Source: JBBRRP01 sp964609655 (GTDB taxonomy: Bacteria > Myxococcota_A > Polyangia > Polyangiales > Polyangiaceae). From it: a stretch of 9,484 nucleotides of DNA. A model generated the notes under the pieces. It saw only the letters and a program-made list of their open reading frames with translations, was not told the origin of the DNA and searched no databases. This document shows, one piece after another, positions 1-7,278 of the stretch (positions are counted from its first letter, which is position 1; each line of letters begins with the position of its first letter). The translations under genes were made by a program, and so were the position numbers. The stretch is taken from contig CAZSUA010000225.1 in the NCBI GenBank assembly GCA_964609655.1, positions 1 through 9,484 of the forward strand, written 5' to 3'.

Positions 1-74
1 CGCTGCTAAATTACAGCTACGCAGTGATCAAGGATGAGAGCATGCTTACTATCTCGTGTTCGACTTTGGGATAG
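1..74 (+). pseudogene. Possible 3' remnant of a cas1-like gene
   Basis: From base 3 a frame is open at the left edge for 23 codons and stops at TAG 72-74. It reads LLNYSYAVIKDE and then, after a few residues, ends in STLG. Cas1 integrases have a conserved helix of the form ALLNY-x-Y-x-V/L-L-x-x-E that precedes GLDPxxGxxH, where the His is a metal ligand. The match stops just where GLDP should begin. In the +1-shifted frame the next codons read GIEVADK, which weakly recalls the GxxHADK stretch but lacks the His. I see no further similarity. It could be a decayed gene end, or a chance match at the window edge. The match covers only about 12 good residues, so confidence is low. Confidence 0.22.
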
Positions 75-88
75 AGGTCGCGGACAAG

Positions 89-114
89 TTTGAGAGCACT
101 TGGGGATGCTCAAA
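89..114. other. Imperfect hairpin in the leader region
   Basis: TTTGAGAGCA (89-98) and TGCTCAAA (107-114) can pair over eight base pairs with a two-base bulge, around an 8-nt loop. No T-run follows on either strand, so it is not a standard intrinsic terminator. It lies about 130 bases before the preferred start of the rhamnosidase gene. It could be a leader structure, an operator or nothing. Apart from this hairpin and the short open tail at the left edge, I see no gene, promoter or repeat in bases 1-243. Confidence 0.2.
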
Positions 115-243
115 CTCTACGCGGCTGTGGCGTCGGATCTCCACGCCTGCTCACCTCAAAGAACGAGCAATATCTATGCCGGTGGATCAGGGTAGTAGTT
201 GTGCCGTTGCCGTATCGCCGCAGCCCATGCCATCGTCGCGGCC

Positions 244-2655
244 ATGTCCGTCAGTACCGAGAGCGAGTTCATACCCAGCACGGCGCGCCTACTTTATCCG
301 GCCCCGTCCACGTTTGCCGCCCAGTGGATCACCGAAAGCAATGCACGGCACGAATACGGAGTGTTCCTATTTCGCTGCCCATTCCGATTGGCGGAGCCAC
401 CGAAGCGTTTCGTGATCCGGGTGAGCGCTGACAATCGGTACCAACTGTTTGTGAATGGGCAGCGGATTGCGCGGGGTCCGGCGCGTGGCAGCATCGAGCA
501 CTGGCGCTACGAAACGTTGGATATTGCCGAGTATCTGCGGGGTGACGAGAACTTGATAGCGGCGGTGGTGTGGAATCACGGGGCAGAGGCGCCGTTGGCG
601 CAAATGAGCCTCCGTACAGGTCTCCTCGTCGACGGCGAGACGGAGTTGGAACGCGCGTTGGTTAACACAGGCCGGGCCCGTTGGCGCTGCTTCCGAGACC
701 CCGCCTATACCCCGGTTGAAGTTCCCACAATGCTGCAGCGAAAGTTCATTGCCGTTGGAAAGGGTGAACGGCTCGACGCGGCCCTACACCCCTGGGAATG
801 GCAGGCCCAAGATTTCAGCGACCCCGATTGGGCGGATGCCGTCACCATCTTCCCGGGCGCCAGCCATGCTGACCCCAGCGCAGATAACCTGTGGATGCTG
901 GAGCCGCGCATTATTCCCCTGATGGAGGAAAAGCTTGAGCGCCTGCAACGCATTCGCCAAGCACAGGGTATCGATACTCCAGCCCGATTCCCCAAAGAAA
1001 AGGAGAGGCTTCAGATCCCAGCGAATTCAAAAGTGGCGTTCTTGCTCGATCAAACTTACCTGACCACCGCGTACCCACGTCTGGTGGTGTCGGGTGGAAA
1101 AGGCACGCTGATTCGGCTTGAATATGCTGAAAATCTCTGGGGTGAGCCGGAGCTCAAGACGAAAGGTCCGCGCGACGAAGTCGAGGGCATGCATTTGGTT
1201 GGCATCCTCGATGAGTTCGCCCCTGACGGCGGGGAGCACCGAGTCTTCGAGCCTCTGTGGTGGCGTACGTATCGTTACCTGCGCGTGACCATTGAGACCC
1301 AGGGGGAGGCGGCAACCCTTGAAGACCTCGTTGGCCTTACCACGAGCTACCCTCTGGTGCGCCGCGCAGAGTTCAGCTCGGAGCAGCCCGAGCTTCTGCG
1401 AATGCTGGATGTGGGTTGGCGAACCGCGCGCCTATGCGCGCACGAAACCTACGTCGATTGTCCGTACTACGAACAGCTCCAGTACTCAGGCGATACTCGC
1501 GTTCAAGCGATGGTATCGCTCTATATGTCGGGTGATGATCGCCTGGTTCGGAACGCCATCTTGCAGTTCGACGAATCACGCTCTGGCGATGGGCTCACCA
1601 CCAGCCGCTATCCCACCTCTTCTAGGCAGTATATTCCCCAGTTTTCACTGCTTTGGATCGGGATGATTCACGATCACCTCCGCTATCAGGATGATCAGGA
1701 GTTTGTGCGGCGTTTCTTGCCAGGTGTGCGTCAGGTGTTGGCTGTTTTTGAGGACTTGATGTTACCTAGTGGTTGCCTTGGAAAAATCCCGTATTGGGCG
1801 TACTTCGATTGGGTGAACGAATGGAGTGGCGGTGTGCCCCCCGGGTGGAGTTCGCGCCCCAACTGGACCTCCAAGCCGGGCCCTGGAGTGCCGCTCAGCG
1901 ACACTCGGGGAGCATCCGCGCTCTTTGATTTTCTGTTGGCGATGGCCAGCGATTGGGCCGCGGACATTGAACGGGAAGTGGGAAGTCCGGAGTTCGCTGC
2001 ACGCTATGCGAAGATTGCCAGCATGATTCGTTCGCAGGCTAAAGGTCGTTATTTCAGCCGGGAACGTCAATTGTTTGCAGACACTGCGGCTCTCGAGAAT
2101 TTTTCTCAGCACGCCAATACCTTGGCGATTCTCGCGGGGATTGTAAAAGGCGAAGAAGCGCGCAGCATAATGGAGCGAGTCTTGGAGGATGGCAGCCTGG
2201 CGAAGGCGTCGCTTCATTGGCTCTACTACGTGCATTTGGCATTGCGCGAAGTGGGCTTGGGCGATCGCTACCTGGAACAGCTGGACCCTTGGCGTCGGAT
2301 GCTGGGTCGAGGTCTGACCACTTGGGAAGAAGTGGAAGAGCCGTCGCGCTCAGAATGTCATGCGTGGGGTTCAAGTCCGAACGTTGAGTTGTTCAGAATT
2401 GTGTTGGGTATTGATTCGGCGTCACCCGGTTGGAAACGGGTGCGTATTGCGCCAGCTTTGGGGAAGCTGGTGAAGGCCAGCGGACGCGTTCCACACCCGC
2501 GAGGGGAAATAGGTATCAAGCTCACCCGCGAGGGCTCAGCTCTGCTCGCGGACGTCGACCTGCCACCCGAGGTGAGTGGTGAGCTCATCTGGGTCGGTAA
2601 GAGCGTGCAGCTTGTTTCAGGCCTCAGCCAACATCGGATCGATGGCGCTGATTAA
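244..2655 (+). CDS. Alpha-L-rhamnosidase, glycoside hydrolase family GH78
   Basis: About 803 residues. The product should release alpha-L-rhamnose from rhamnosides by inverting hydrolysis. Numbered from ATG 244, residues about 50-125 look like the N-terminal carbohydrate-binding-like beta domain (VSADNRYQLFVNGQRIARGP). A second beta region with WWRTYRYLRV lies near 340-350. The (alpha/alpha)6 catalytic domain contains DCPYYEQLQYSGDTR at 405-419, a variant of the family motif DCPxxxExxGWxGDxQ. Asp405, Glu410 and Asp417 correspond to the conserved acidic residues of GH78 enzymes. GLTTWEE near 690-696 supplies the second catalytic Glu (about 695), followed by the usual SxxHAWGSSP segment and a C-terminal beta domain. 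An in-frame TTG at 199 with a weak purine-rich stretch before it would add 15 residues that do not form a clear signal peptide. No export signal is seen, so the enzyme is probably cytoplasmic and may act on imported rhamno-oligosaccharides. No transporter or sugar-catabolism gene is adjacent. The family call is firm; the substrate is unknown. Confidence 0.88.
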   Translation: MSVSTESEFIPSTARLLYPAPSTFAAQWITESNARHEYGVFLFRCPFRLAEPPKRFVIRVSADNRYQLFVNGQRIARGPARGSIEHWRYETLDIAEYLRGDENLIAAVVWNHGAEAPLAQMSLRTGLLVDGETELERALVNTGRARWRCFRDPAYTPVEVPTMLQRKFIAVGKGERLDAALHPWEWQAQDFSDPDWADAVTIFPGASHADPSADNLWMLEPRIIPLMEEKLERLQRIRQAQGIDTPARFPKEKERLQIPANSKVAFLLDQTYLTTAYPRLVVSGGKGTLIRLEYAENLWGEPELKTKGPRDEVEGMHLVGILDEFAPDGGEHRVFEPLWWRTYRYLRVTIETQGEAATLEDLVGLTTSYPLVRRAEFSSEQPELLRMLDVGWRTARLCAHETYVDCPYYEQLQYSGDTRVQAMVSLYMSGDDRLVRNAILQFDESRSGDGLTTSRYPTSSRQYIPQFSLLWIGMIHDHLRYQDDQEFVRRFLPGVRQVLAVFEDLMLPSGCLGKIPYWAYFDWVNEWSGGVPPGWSSRPNWTSKPGPGVPLSDTRGASALFDFLLAMASDWAADIEREVGSPEFAARYAKIASMIRSQAKGRYFSRERQLFADTAALENFSQHANTLAILAGIVKGEEARSIMERVLEDGSLAKASLHWLYYVHLALREVGLGDRYLEQLDPWRRMLGRGLTTWEEVEEPSRSECHAWGSSPNVELFRIVLGIDSASPGWKRVRIAPALGKLVKASGRVPHPRGEIGIKLTREGSALLADVDLPPEVSGELIWVGKSVQLVSGLSQHRIDGAD

Positions 2656-2713
2656 GCTCCGGCGAGTCGAATAGGAGGCCGGGTATGCTCATGTGCGCGC
2701 AGTCGGAGCCTCC
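2656..2713 (+). other. Two overlapping inverted repeats after the rhamnosidase gene
   Basis: GCTCCG (2656-2661) can pair with CGGAGC (2704-2709), and GGAGGC (2674-2679) can pair with GCCTCC (2708-2713). The two stems share bases and could not both form fully. The loops are long (42 and 28 nt) and there is no T-run. This is at best a weak terminator or an mRNA switch. The second stem would also hide the AGGAGG sequence at 2673-2678. Confidence 0.18.
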
Positions 2714-2747
2714 CCCGCTGGCTTCAGTAAGCAGTGTCGCATCCTAA
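2685..2747 (+). CDS. Possible 20-residue small ORF with an ideal ribosome binding site
   Basis: AGGAGG at 2673-2678 is six bases before ATG 2685, the best Shine-Dalgarno arrangement in the window. The frame runs 20 codons to TAA 2745-2747. The peptide begins MLMCAQSEPPP and ends in a Ser/Val/Ala-rich tail. It has no recognisable domain and no membrane segment. It sits between the rhamnosidase gene and the repeat-containing envelope protein gene, so it could be a leader peptide or small protein. A chance ORF is equally possible because 20 codons is too short for coding statistics. Confidence 0.2.
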   Translation: MLMCAQSEPPPLASVSSVAS

Positions 2748-2795
2748 TCCGGGCAGGTGTCAGCAGTGCTGCGGTTGTTCTGAGTGAGCAAGATC

Positions 2796-2808
2796 AGGTA
2801 CATCTTTG
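2796..2808 (+). promoter_or_regulatory. Ribosome binding site favouring a TTG start
   Basis: ATCAGG ends at 2798, seven bases before TTG 2806. ATG 2815 and ATG 2824 in the same frame lie 16 and 25 bases from it and have no better site of their own. This favours TTG as the start, although the signal peptide remains intact from any of the three codons. Confidence 0.35.
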
Positions 2809-3804
2809 ACACCTATGTTGTTGATGCGCTTTGCCTCCGTCGCGATAGTAGCTTCCGTCCTGTGTTCAGTTTCCGCACCTGCTTTGGCAGCGGAAGCGAA
2901 GTCCACCAAGCGAGCCGCCACGGGCGGCAGCAAGAAGAGCCAGAAACAGAAGGATTCTGAGGCAGCCAAGCAAGCTGAGGCAGCCAAGCAAGCTGAGGCA
3001 GCCAAGCAAGCTGAGGCAGCCAAGCAAGCTGAGGAGGCCAAGCAAGCTGAGGAGGCCAAGCAAGCTGAGGCAGCCAAGCAAGCTGAGGCAGCCAAGCAAG
3101 CTGAACTCGAAAAGTTAGACGCAGCGCCGACACCCACTGAAGCGGTGGCGCCAGCGGCAGCATCGTCAGCGCTGCCTTGGACGGTGGCGCTGGCCGGGAT
3201 GTATTACGCCGACAAAGGATCACTCCACTCCAGAGATCGCACGAGCATTCTGGTCACAGACGCACGGGCTGACGTCGAAAACTTCAAGACGCTAGCACTC
3301 TCGTTCGAAGCTTTCCTACCTCACGCAGGTAAGCTTCGAGTGGGAGGAGGGCTGCGCTACTTCTTCGACTACCGTTACCTCCCCAAGGAAACGCAGAACA
3401 ATCAGACGCCCACTTCGGTGCTCGTGGGGCAATTGCTAGAACTCAACGCGCGTGCAGATTACCTGCTAAAGCTGACTGATAAGTTTGGTCTTCAATTGGG
3501 ATTGCAGGCTGGGCCCGCACTTTTGTTCCCCGATGGCCAGCTGCAGGGAGACATTGACACCTACAAGAAGCAGGGCGTCGGCGTTTGGGATTTGCCGCGG
3601 GTTGGGCTGCAGGCAGGCCCTCAGTTTGGCGGTACATATCGAGTGCTTGAGAATCTTGCGGTTCGCGCGGAATTCGCTCTGAGCTGGCAGCGCCTCTTCT
3701 TGTTCTCAACATCCGACACGGTATCCAACACGGAGATCGAAGTGTCCCGTAGCCTTGGAATCCGTCGTGGCTCGCTCAGTCTGGGCGTGGAACTCGCTCT
3801 CTAA
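2806..3804 (+). CDS. Exported protein with TolA-like EAAKQA repeat helix and C-terminal putative beta-barrel
   Basis: The product is 332 residues from TTG 2806, or shorter by 3 or 6 from ATG 2815 or 2824. Residues 7-28 (RFASVAIVASVLCSVSAPALA) form a signal peptide with an ALA-A type cleavage site. A basic stretch (30-49) leads into eight hexapeptides of EAAKQA/EEAKQA at 52-99, predicted to be one long charged helix like TolA domain II, able to span the periplasm or contact peptidoglycan. After a Pro/Ala linker (about 105-125), residues about 128-332 are rich in alternating hydrophobic strands (LRVGGGLRYFFDYRYL, FGLQLGLQAGPALLF, LAVRAEFALSWQRLFLF) and the protein ends LGVELAL. I infer an outer-membrane beta-barrel. 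The terminal residue is Leu rather than the usual Phe. No specific family is recognised. It appears to be a single-gene unit, with a 150-base gap before it and a terminator-like hairpin at its end. Confidence 0.8.
   Translation: MTPMLLMRFASVAIVASVLCSVSAPALAAEAKSTKRAATGGSKKSQKQKDSEAAKQAEAAKQAEAAKQAEAAKQAEEAKQAEEAKQAEAAKQAEAAKQAELEKLDAAPTPTEAVAPAAASSALPWTVALAGMYYADKGSLHSRDRTSILVTDARADVENFKTLALSFEAFLPHAGKLRVGGGLRYFFDYRYLPKETQNNQTPTSVLVGQLLELNARADYLLKLTDKFGLQLGLQAGPALLFPDGQLQGDIDTYKKQGVGVWDLPRVGLQAGPQFGGTYRVLENLAVRAEFALSWQRLFLFSTSDTVSNTEIEVSRSLGIRRGSLSLGVELAL
2959..3102 (+). repeat. Eight tandem copies of an 18-bp coding repeat
   Basis: The unit GAGGCAGCCAAGCAAGCT encodes EAAKQA and occurs eight times without gaps. 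Units 1-4, 7 and 8 are identical at the nucleotide level. Units 5 and 6 share the same two-base change (GAGGAGGCC at the start), giving EEAKQA. Near-perfect identity at synonymous sites indicates recent expansion by slippage or unequal recombination. Each gain or loss of a unit keeps the reading frame, so helix length can vary without breaking the protein. Confidence 0.97.
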
Positions 3805-3817
3805 TATCGCGAGTTTT
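3791..3817 (+). terminator. Terminator-like hairpin spanning the stop codon
   Basis: AACTCGC (3791-3797) and GCGAGTT (3809-3815) are a perfect 7-bp inverted repeat with an 11-nt loop. The stem can be lengthened by two G-T wobbles, and the 3' arm ends in TTTT (3814-3817). The TAA stop codon of the preceding gene (3802-3804) lies in the loop. The T-run is short, so termination may be partial. It would separate this gene from the three-gene operon that starts 128 bases downstream. Confidence 0.4.
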
Positions 3818-3931
3818 GCTGGGTTTCTTCGAAGCCTGTGTCCTGGTGCGGCGCTTTCAAATCAGTTGTGGGTGCAGGGCGTAGATGTACGCTGATGCGC
3901 GGGCGAATGGCGGCAGCGAGATAGCGTATCG

Positions 3932-5824
3932 ATGGTGCTTGCCAGAAAAATGACGCCAAGTTACGCTCGCAACGTGGCACCGAATTCTCGATTGGTTGGC
4001 GCGCGTCGTAGGCTCGCGTGGCTTTCTTTGGGTCCGCTTGCTGGGTTGGCATCCGGGTTTTCGCCAGCGTGCAGCAGCGCCGACGTCCCGAGCTTCGACC
4101 CCGCACGCCCAGCGCGCGGACCAGGGTCGATGGTTGGGAATGGTGCGCCGGTGAGCGACGGCCAGTTTGGCGAAGCAACCGCGTCGGATCCCGTTGCGGC
4201 TACGAGTCCCCGCGTGGTTTGTGACCAAGCCTGTCAGGATTATTGTGGCGGCCTCGACGCCACGCTCACCAATCCTGTGGATCGTGGGTTGTGTCGGAGC
4301 CTGTGGGGCGTCGGGCTGGATACGCAGCCCATTGAGCCCACCGAAGCCTGTCGCCGCTTGTTCGCGGACATGGTGGGTCGCTATCCGACGCGTAGGGAAG
4401 TCGAGCAGACCTGCAGCAATCGCTCTTGGGGCGAGGTTGTCTCGGAGTTGACGTCAAGAGATGAGTTCGTGCTCATTAACCAGCGCCGCTGGGCAGACGA
4501 GCTCCTGTACAACAATGAGGCTATCAGCGTTGAGCGCATTTTTGACATGGATGCGCTGGTTGGCAAGTTGTATCGCGGCCTCGTTTCGTACGACGAGTTC
4601 GCGGCAGTGGTCAGCGCGCACCCGGTGCTGACTCGGCGTTACGACACCGCGGGGGACCGTGCTGAGGCGCTTTTCAGCATCTTCTTGCATCGGCCGCCGT
4701 TTGAAAACGAACGCGCCGACATGTCACGCCTCTTTTCGCTTTGGTCCAACGGCTATTACGACCACCCAACGCTCAACATGCGCCTTCCGGATTCCACCAT
4801 CCGGTACAATTGCGTCGACGCCTCGGGTGCGATCGACGAGACTAGCAAGGGTGAATGCACCTCGGTGCTCTGGGGCTACAATCAGCTCATCCTCACGCCG
4901 GATATCCGAGCTGAAACGGGAGATCGAGGCGAACGCACGCTGTGGAGTGGTCTTTTGAAGCCAGGTGAGTGGCAGCAATTGCAAGTTCCTGGCACAGTGA
5001 TCTCGAAGCGCGTTGGTTTTTGGGAGGCTGCGGTGGATCAGGTCATCGAGCAGTACCTCGGGTACGATCTCGCGGGCCAAGTGCCAGAAGTGCGGCAGGC
5101 GCTGGTTGAGCACCTGATCGCTCACAACGGTGACATTCGCGCAACCCACTACGCCGTCACGACATCGCTTGCTTATCTGCAGTCCTCCGTGCTGGCAGTG
5201 CCCCCAGAGCAAGTTATCAATAACGTGCGGTGGAGCTATGGCCCGCTCAAACAGGTGATGGTTGAGCCTTGGATCGATAGCATTAAGAATTCAACGGGCT
5301 TTGATCTCGGGCAGTGCGATCATCGCATCTCACGCCCCGACCAGTTCCTAGAAGCTTCAAAGAGTTTCGCAGCCGTGAGTATGATCGAAAATTCACGCTG
5401 GCAGCTCACCCAAGCTGGAGGCGTGCGGGAAGACTATGAAAAGCTCGCACGCAACTTGGGCGGTTGCCCGGATAATCAGGTTGGCGGGCGCTTCACAGCG
5501 GTCAGCATCTTGGCCACCGCTGCCCAAGAGAATTTTGTTTATCGAGTCTGCAATCCTAAGCAGGATCCCGCGATCCGCGGGGTAGACGTAGCAAGGCTGC
5601 TCCCGGCCGGCATGGGAGCGGATCGTGTCCTCGATGGCGAAGTGGCTGCTCAAATCGCGGATCACCAAGTGGGGCTTTTTTATAGTCGTCCGGCCAACGA
5701 GGCCGAGCTCGCGGAAGCCCAGCTGGCAGCGTCCGAGTGCTCATCGAAGCCTTGCTCCGCTGAGAATCTGGCCCGGCCCCTATGTTTTGCCCTGCTTTCA
5801 AGTGGTGAGCAGCTCTTTTACTGA
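3932..5824 (+). CDS. Cys-rich putative lipoprotein with DUF1549/DUF1553-like features
   Basis: 630 residues from ATG 3932; ATG 3950 is an alternative, and neither has a strong Shine-Dalgarno sequence. A basic N-region (RLVGARRR) precedes a hydrophobic stretch (about 28-43) and SPAC47-SSAD, an imperfect lipobox, so it is probably a periplasmic lipoprotein. Residues 140-190 (RRLFADMVGRYPTRREVE...SELTSRDEFVLINQRRWADELL) resemble the 'GRxPTxxE ... LLxSxEF ... RWA' pattern of DUF1549. Residues 245-271 repeat an LFxxFLxRPPxxxE pattern. HNGDIRATHYAVTTSLAYLQSS (398-419) and the C-terminal LARPLCFALLSSGEQLFY recall DUF1553 segments. Fifteen cysteines, including CDQACQDYC at 97-105, suggest disulfides; there is no CxxCH haem motif. 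It is first in an operon and ends 12 bases before the favoured start of the DUF1501 gene. That partnership supports the family call, but the similarity is by eye. Biochemical function is unknown. Confidence 0.72.
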   Translation: MVLARKMTPSYARNVAPNSRLVGARRRLAWLSLGPLAGLASGFSPACSSADVPSFDPARPARGPGSMVGNGAPVSDGQFGEATASDPVAATSPRVVCDQACQDYCGGLDATLTNPVDRGLCRSLWGVGLDTQPIEPTEACRRLFADMVGRYPTRREVEQTCSNRSWGEVVSELTSRDEFVLINQRRWADELLYNNEAISVERIFDMDALVGKLYRGLVSYDEFAAVVSAHPVLTRRYDTAGDRAEALFSIFLHRPPFENERADMSRLFSLWSNGYYDHPTLNMRLPDSTIRYNCVDASGAIDETSKGECTSVLWGYNQLILTPDIRAETGDRGERTLWSGLLKPGEWQQLQVPGTVISKRVGFWEAAVDQVIEQYLGYDLAGQVPEVRQALVEHLIAHNGDIRATHYAVTTSLAYLQSSVLAVPPEQVINNVRWSYGPLKQVMVEPWIDSIKNSTGFDLGQCDHRISRPDQFLEASKSFAAVSMIENSRWQLTQAGGVREDYEKLARNLGGCPDNQVGGRFTAVSILATAAQENFVYRVCNPKQDPAIRGVDVARLLPAGMGADRVLDGEVAAQIADHQVGLFYSRPANEAELAEAQLAASECSSKPCSAENLARPLCFALLSSGEQLFY

Positions 5825-5826
5825 AT

Positions 5827-5839
5827 GAGGCTTGTTATG
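5827..5839 (+). promoter_or_regulatory. Ribosome binding site that selects the second ATG
   Basis: Two in-frame ATGs follow the stop codon of the upstream gene, at 5825 and 5837. GAGG at 5827-5830 is six bases before ATG 5837, and it overlaps the ATG at 5825. Nothing comparable precedes 5825. This favours 5837 as the start and suggests translational coupling to the upstream gene, whose TGA is at 5822-5824. Confidence 0.5.
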
Positions 5840-7243
5840 AACGACACTAAACCAAACAAAGCCTCTGTCTCCCGCCGCGGTTTCCTCGCGGGCACCGCCG
5901 TTGCTGCTGCGGGTGCAGCCGCTGCTCCGTACATCTGGGTGCCAAAGCGTGCTCACGCGCAGACGGCCTTTCGAGGGAGGATCAAGCATGTCCTCTACAT
6001 TCGTCTGTCGGGTGGCTTCCGTTTTCCAACGGCATTTAACGGGGACGTATCGGAGCAGTTCAATCCATTCGGATTGGCTGCGAACCGTGCGCCAGGTGCC
6101 GAATGGGGCATGAGCAAGTTGCTCGAGCCGGCGCCATTTCTAGATGGCATGGCCGGAGAAGCGCGGGTTGCTCTGGGGATGAAGTCAGTCGGTCAAATAG
6201 CCGATCAAATTTCGGTGCTGCCTTGCGTCGATCATGAGCCCACCGCGGGGAGCGCCGATGGCAATCACGGGACGGGCCTCGAACGCTACTTAACGGGCTA
6301 CGTGGGCGGCAAAGTGGGTCTGTTCACCATGCTCATGTATGGCCTCCGGGAGCAGCAAGCCGCGGATCAAAAGGCGGGCACGCTCGTCCTGCCGCCGTTC
6401 GTGCTTGGCAGTTCGGATATGGCGCGTGGGCTCGGCAAATATGCCGCGTTTCGACCACCCGTATTCAACGGCGGCGGGTTCGATCAGTTCGCCTTCAAGG
6501 CGGCAGACCTTCCCGATTGGGCCAATCGCATGATCGGCGCGTACGACACCCGCATGCGAGATCGGCAGCATCCGCTCGTACGCGACAAGGTGGATGCGTA
6601 CCTACAGACTCGCAAGGCGACCAAGCAATACAGCGAGATCTTGGGCAATGAGGTCCTCAAAGTAGGAGATCGTTCCAAGACGATCGTTGATGGGATTTCT
6701 AACTTCGAACTGGACACGATGTTGGGCAACAGTGGCTCGGCACGTAGCATTAGCCTGGCGTTGCGTTTGTTCCGCTTTGGCAGCTCAGCAGTCTATCTCG
6801 ATCAAGGCGGCTACGACATGCATTCGGGTGAGGAAGATGGCTTGCCTGGTCGCTTGCTCGAGGTGAATCAGCTCATCAGCGGGCTTGAAGCGACACTGAA
6901 GAAAATGACGCACCCAACAGCAGGTGGCAGTTACTGGGATCACACCGTCGTCGTCTTTGGCAGCGAGTTTTCGCGCACCACGCGCGGCAATCGCTTCAAC
7001 TCAGCACGTGGGAGCGATCACAGCGGAGATTACGCCACGCGCTGGATGAGCATGCCGATCATGGGTGGGCCGATCGTGAAGGGTAAGCAATTGGGCTCCA
7101 CCGATCCGAGCACTTTGAAAGCGACCGGCAAAGTGTATTCCTATCGAAGCGTTTGGAAGACACTGCTGGAGGGCCTCGGGGCCGATCATTCGGAGTTCTT
7201 CACCGACGCGGCAGACGCCCCTTTCGCCGATATTTTCGTCTAA
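5837..7243 (+). CDS. Tat-exported DUF1501 family protein
   Basis: 468 residues from ATG 5837 (472 from ATG 5825). SRRGFLAG at 12-19 is a twin-arginine motif, followed by an Ala-rich hydrophobic segment and a probable cleavage site AHA-Q at 41/42. The protein should therefore fold, possibly with a cofactor, in the cytoplasm and be exported to the periplasm. DUF1501 landmarks are in the expected order: LSGGFRFPTAFN (57-68), NHGTG (143-147), LDQGGYDMHSGE (321-332), VVVFGSEFSRTTRGN (371-385) and GSDHSGD (392-398), then GGPIVKGKQLGSTD. The family is related to the alkaline-phosphatase/sulfatase superfamily, and the D, H and E residues in the later motifs look like metal ligands. The first motif is unusual: the Asp residues expected after SGG (as in SGGPSQxDTFD) are replaced by Thr and Asn. 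It is the middle gene of an operon between a DUF1549/1553-like lipoprotein and a cytochrome-like lipoprotein. The substrate is unknown. Confidence 0.85.
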   Translation: MNDTKPNKASVSRRGFLAGTAVAAAGAAAAPYIWVPKRAHAQTAFRGRIKHVLYIRLSGGFRFPTAFNGDVSEQFNPFGLAANRAPGAEWGMSKLLEPAPFLDGMAGEARVALGMKSVGQIADQISVLPCVDHEPTAGSADGNHGTGLERYLTGYVGGKVGLFTMLMYGLREQQAADQKAGTLVLPPFVLGSSDMARGLGKYAAFRPPVFNGGGFDQFAFKAADLPDWANRMIGAYDTRMRDRQHPLVRDKVDAYLQTRKATKQYSEILGNEVLKVGDRSKTIVDGISNFELDTMLGNSGSARSISLALRLFRFGSSAVYLDQGGYDMHSGEEDGLPGRLLEVNQLISGLEATLKKMTHPTAGGSYWDHTVVVFGSEFSRTTRGNRFNSARGSDHSGDYATRWMSMPIMGGPIVKGKQLGSTDPSTLKATGKVYSYRSVWKTLLEGLGADHSEFFTDAADAPFADIFV

Positions 7244-7278
7244 TGCGGCTCCCATCTGCACGAGCGCGCACCGACAAC

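Noticed and set aside
1762..2235. 157-residue minus-strand ORF inside the rhamnosidase gene
   Set aside because: It lies fully opposite conserved GH78 coding sequence and shows no domain, signal or ribosome binding site.
2760..3223. Three overlapping minus-strand ORFs opposite the repeat, encoding Leu/Ala/Cys-rich or WLPQLA repeats
   Set aside because: An 18-bp repeat without stops stays open in every frame; these are shadows of the EAAKQA-coding strand, which has the signal peptide and conserved-looking barrel.
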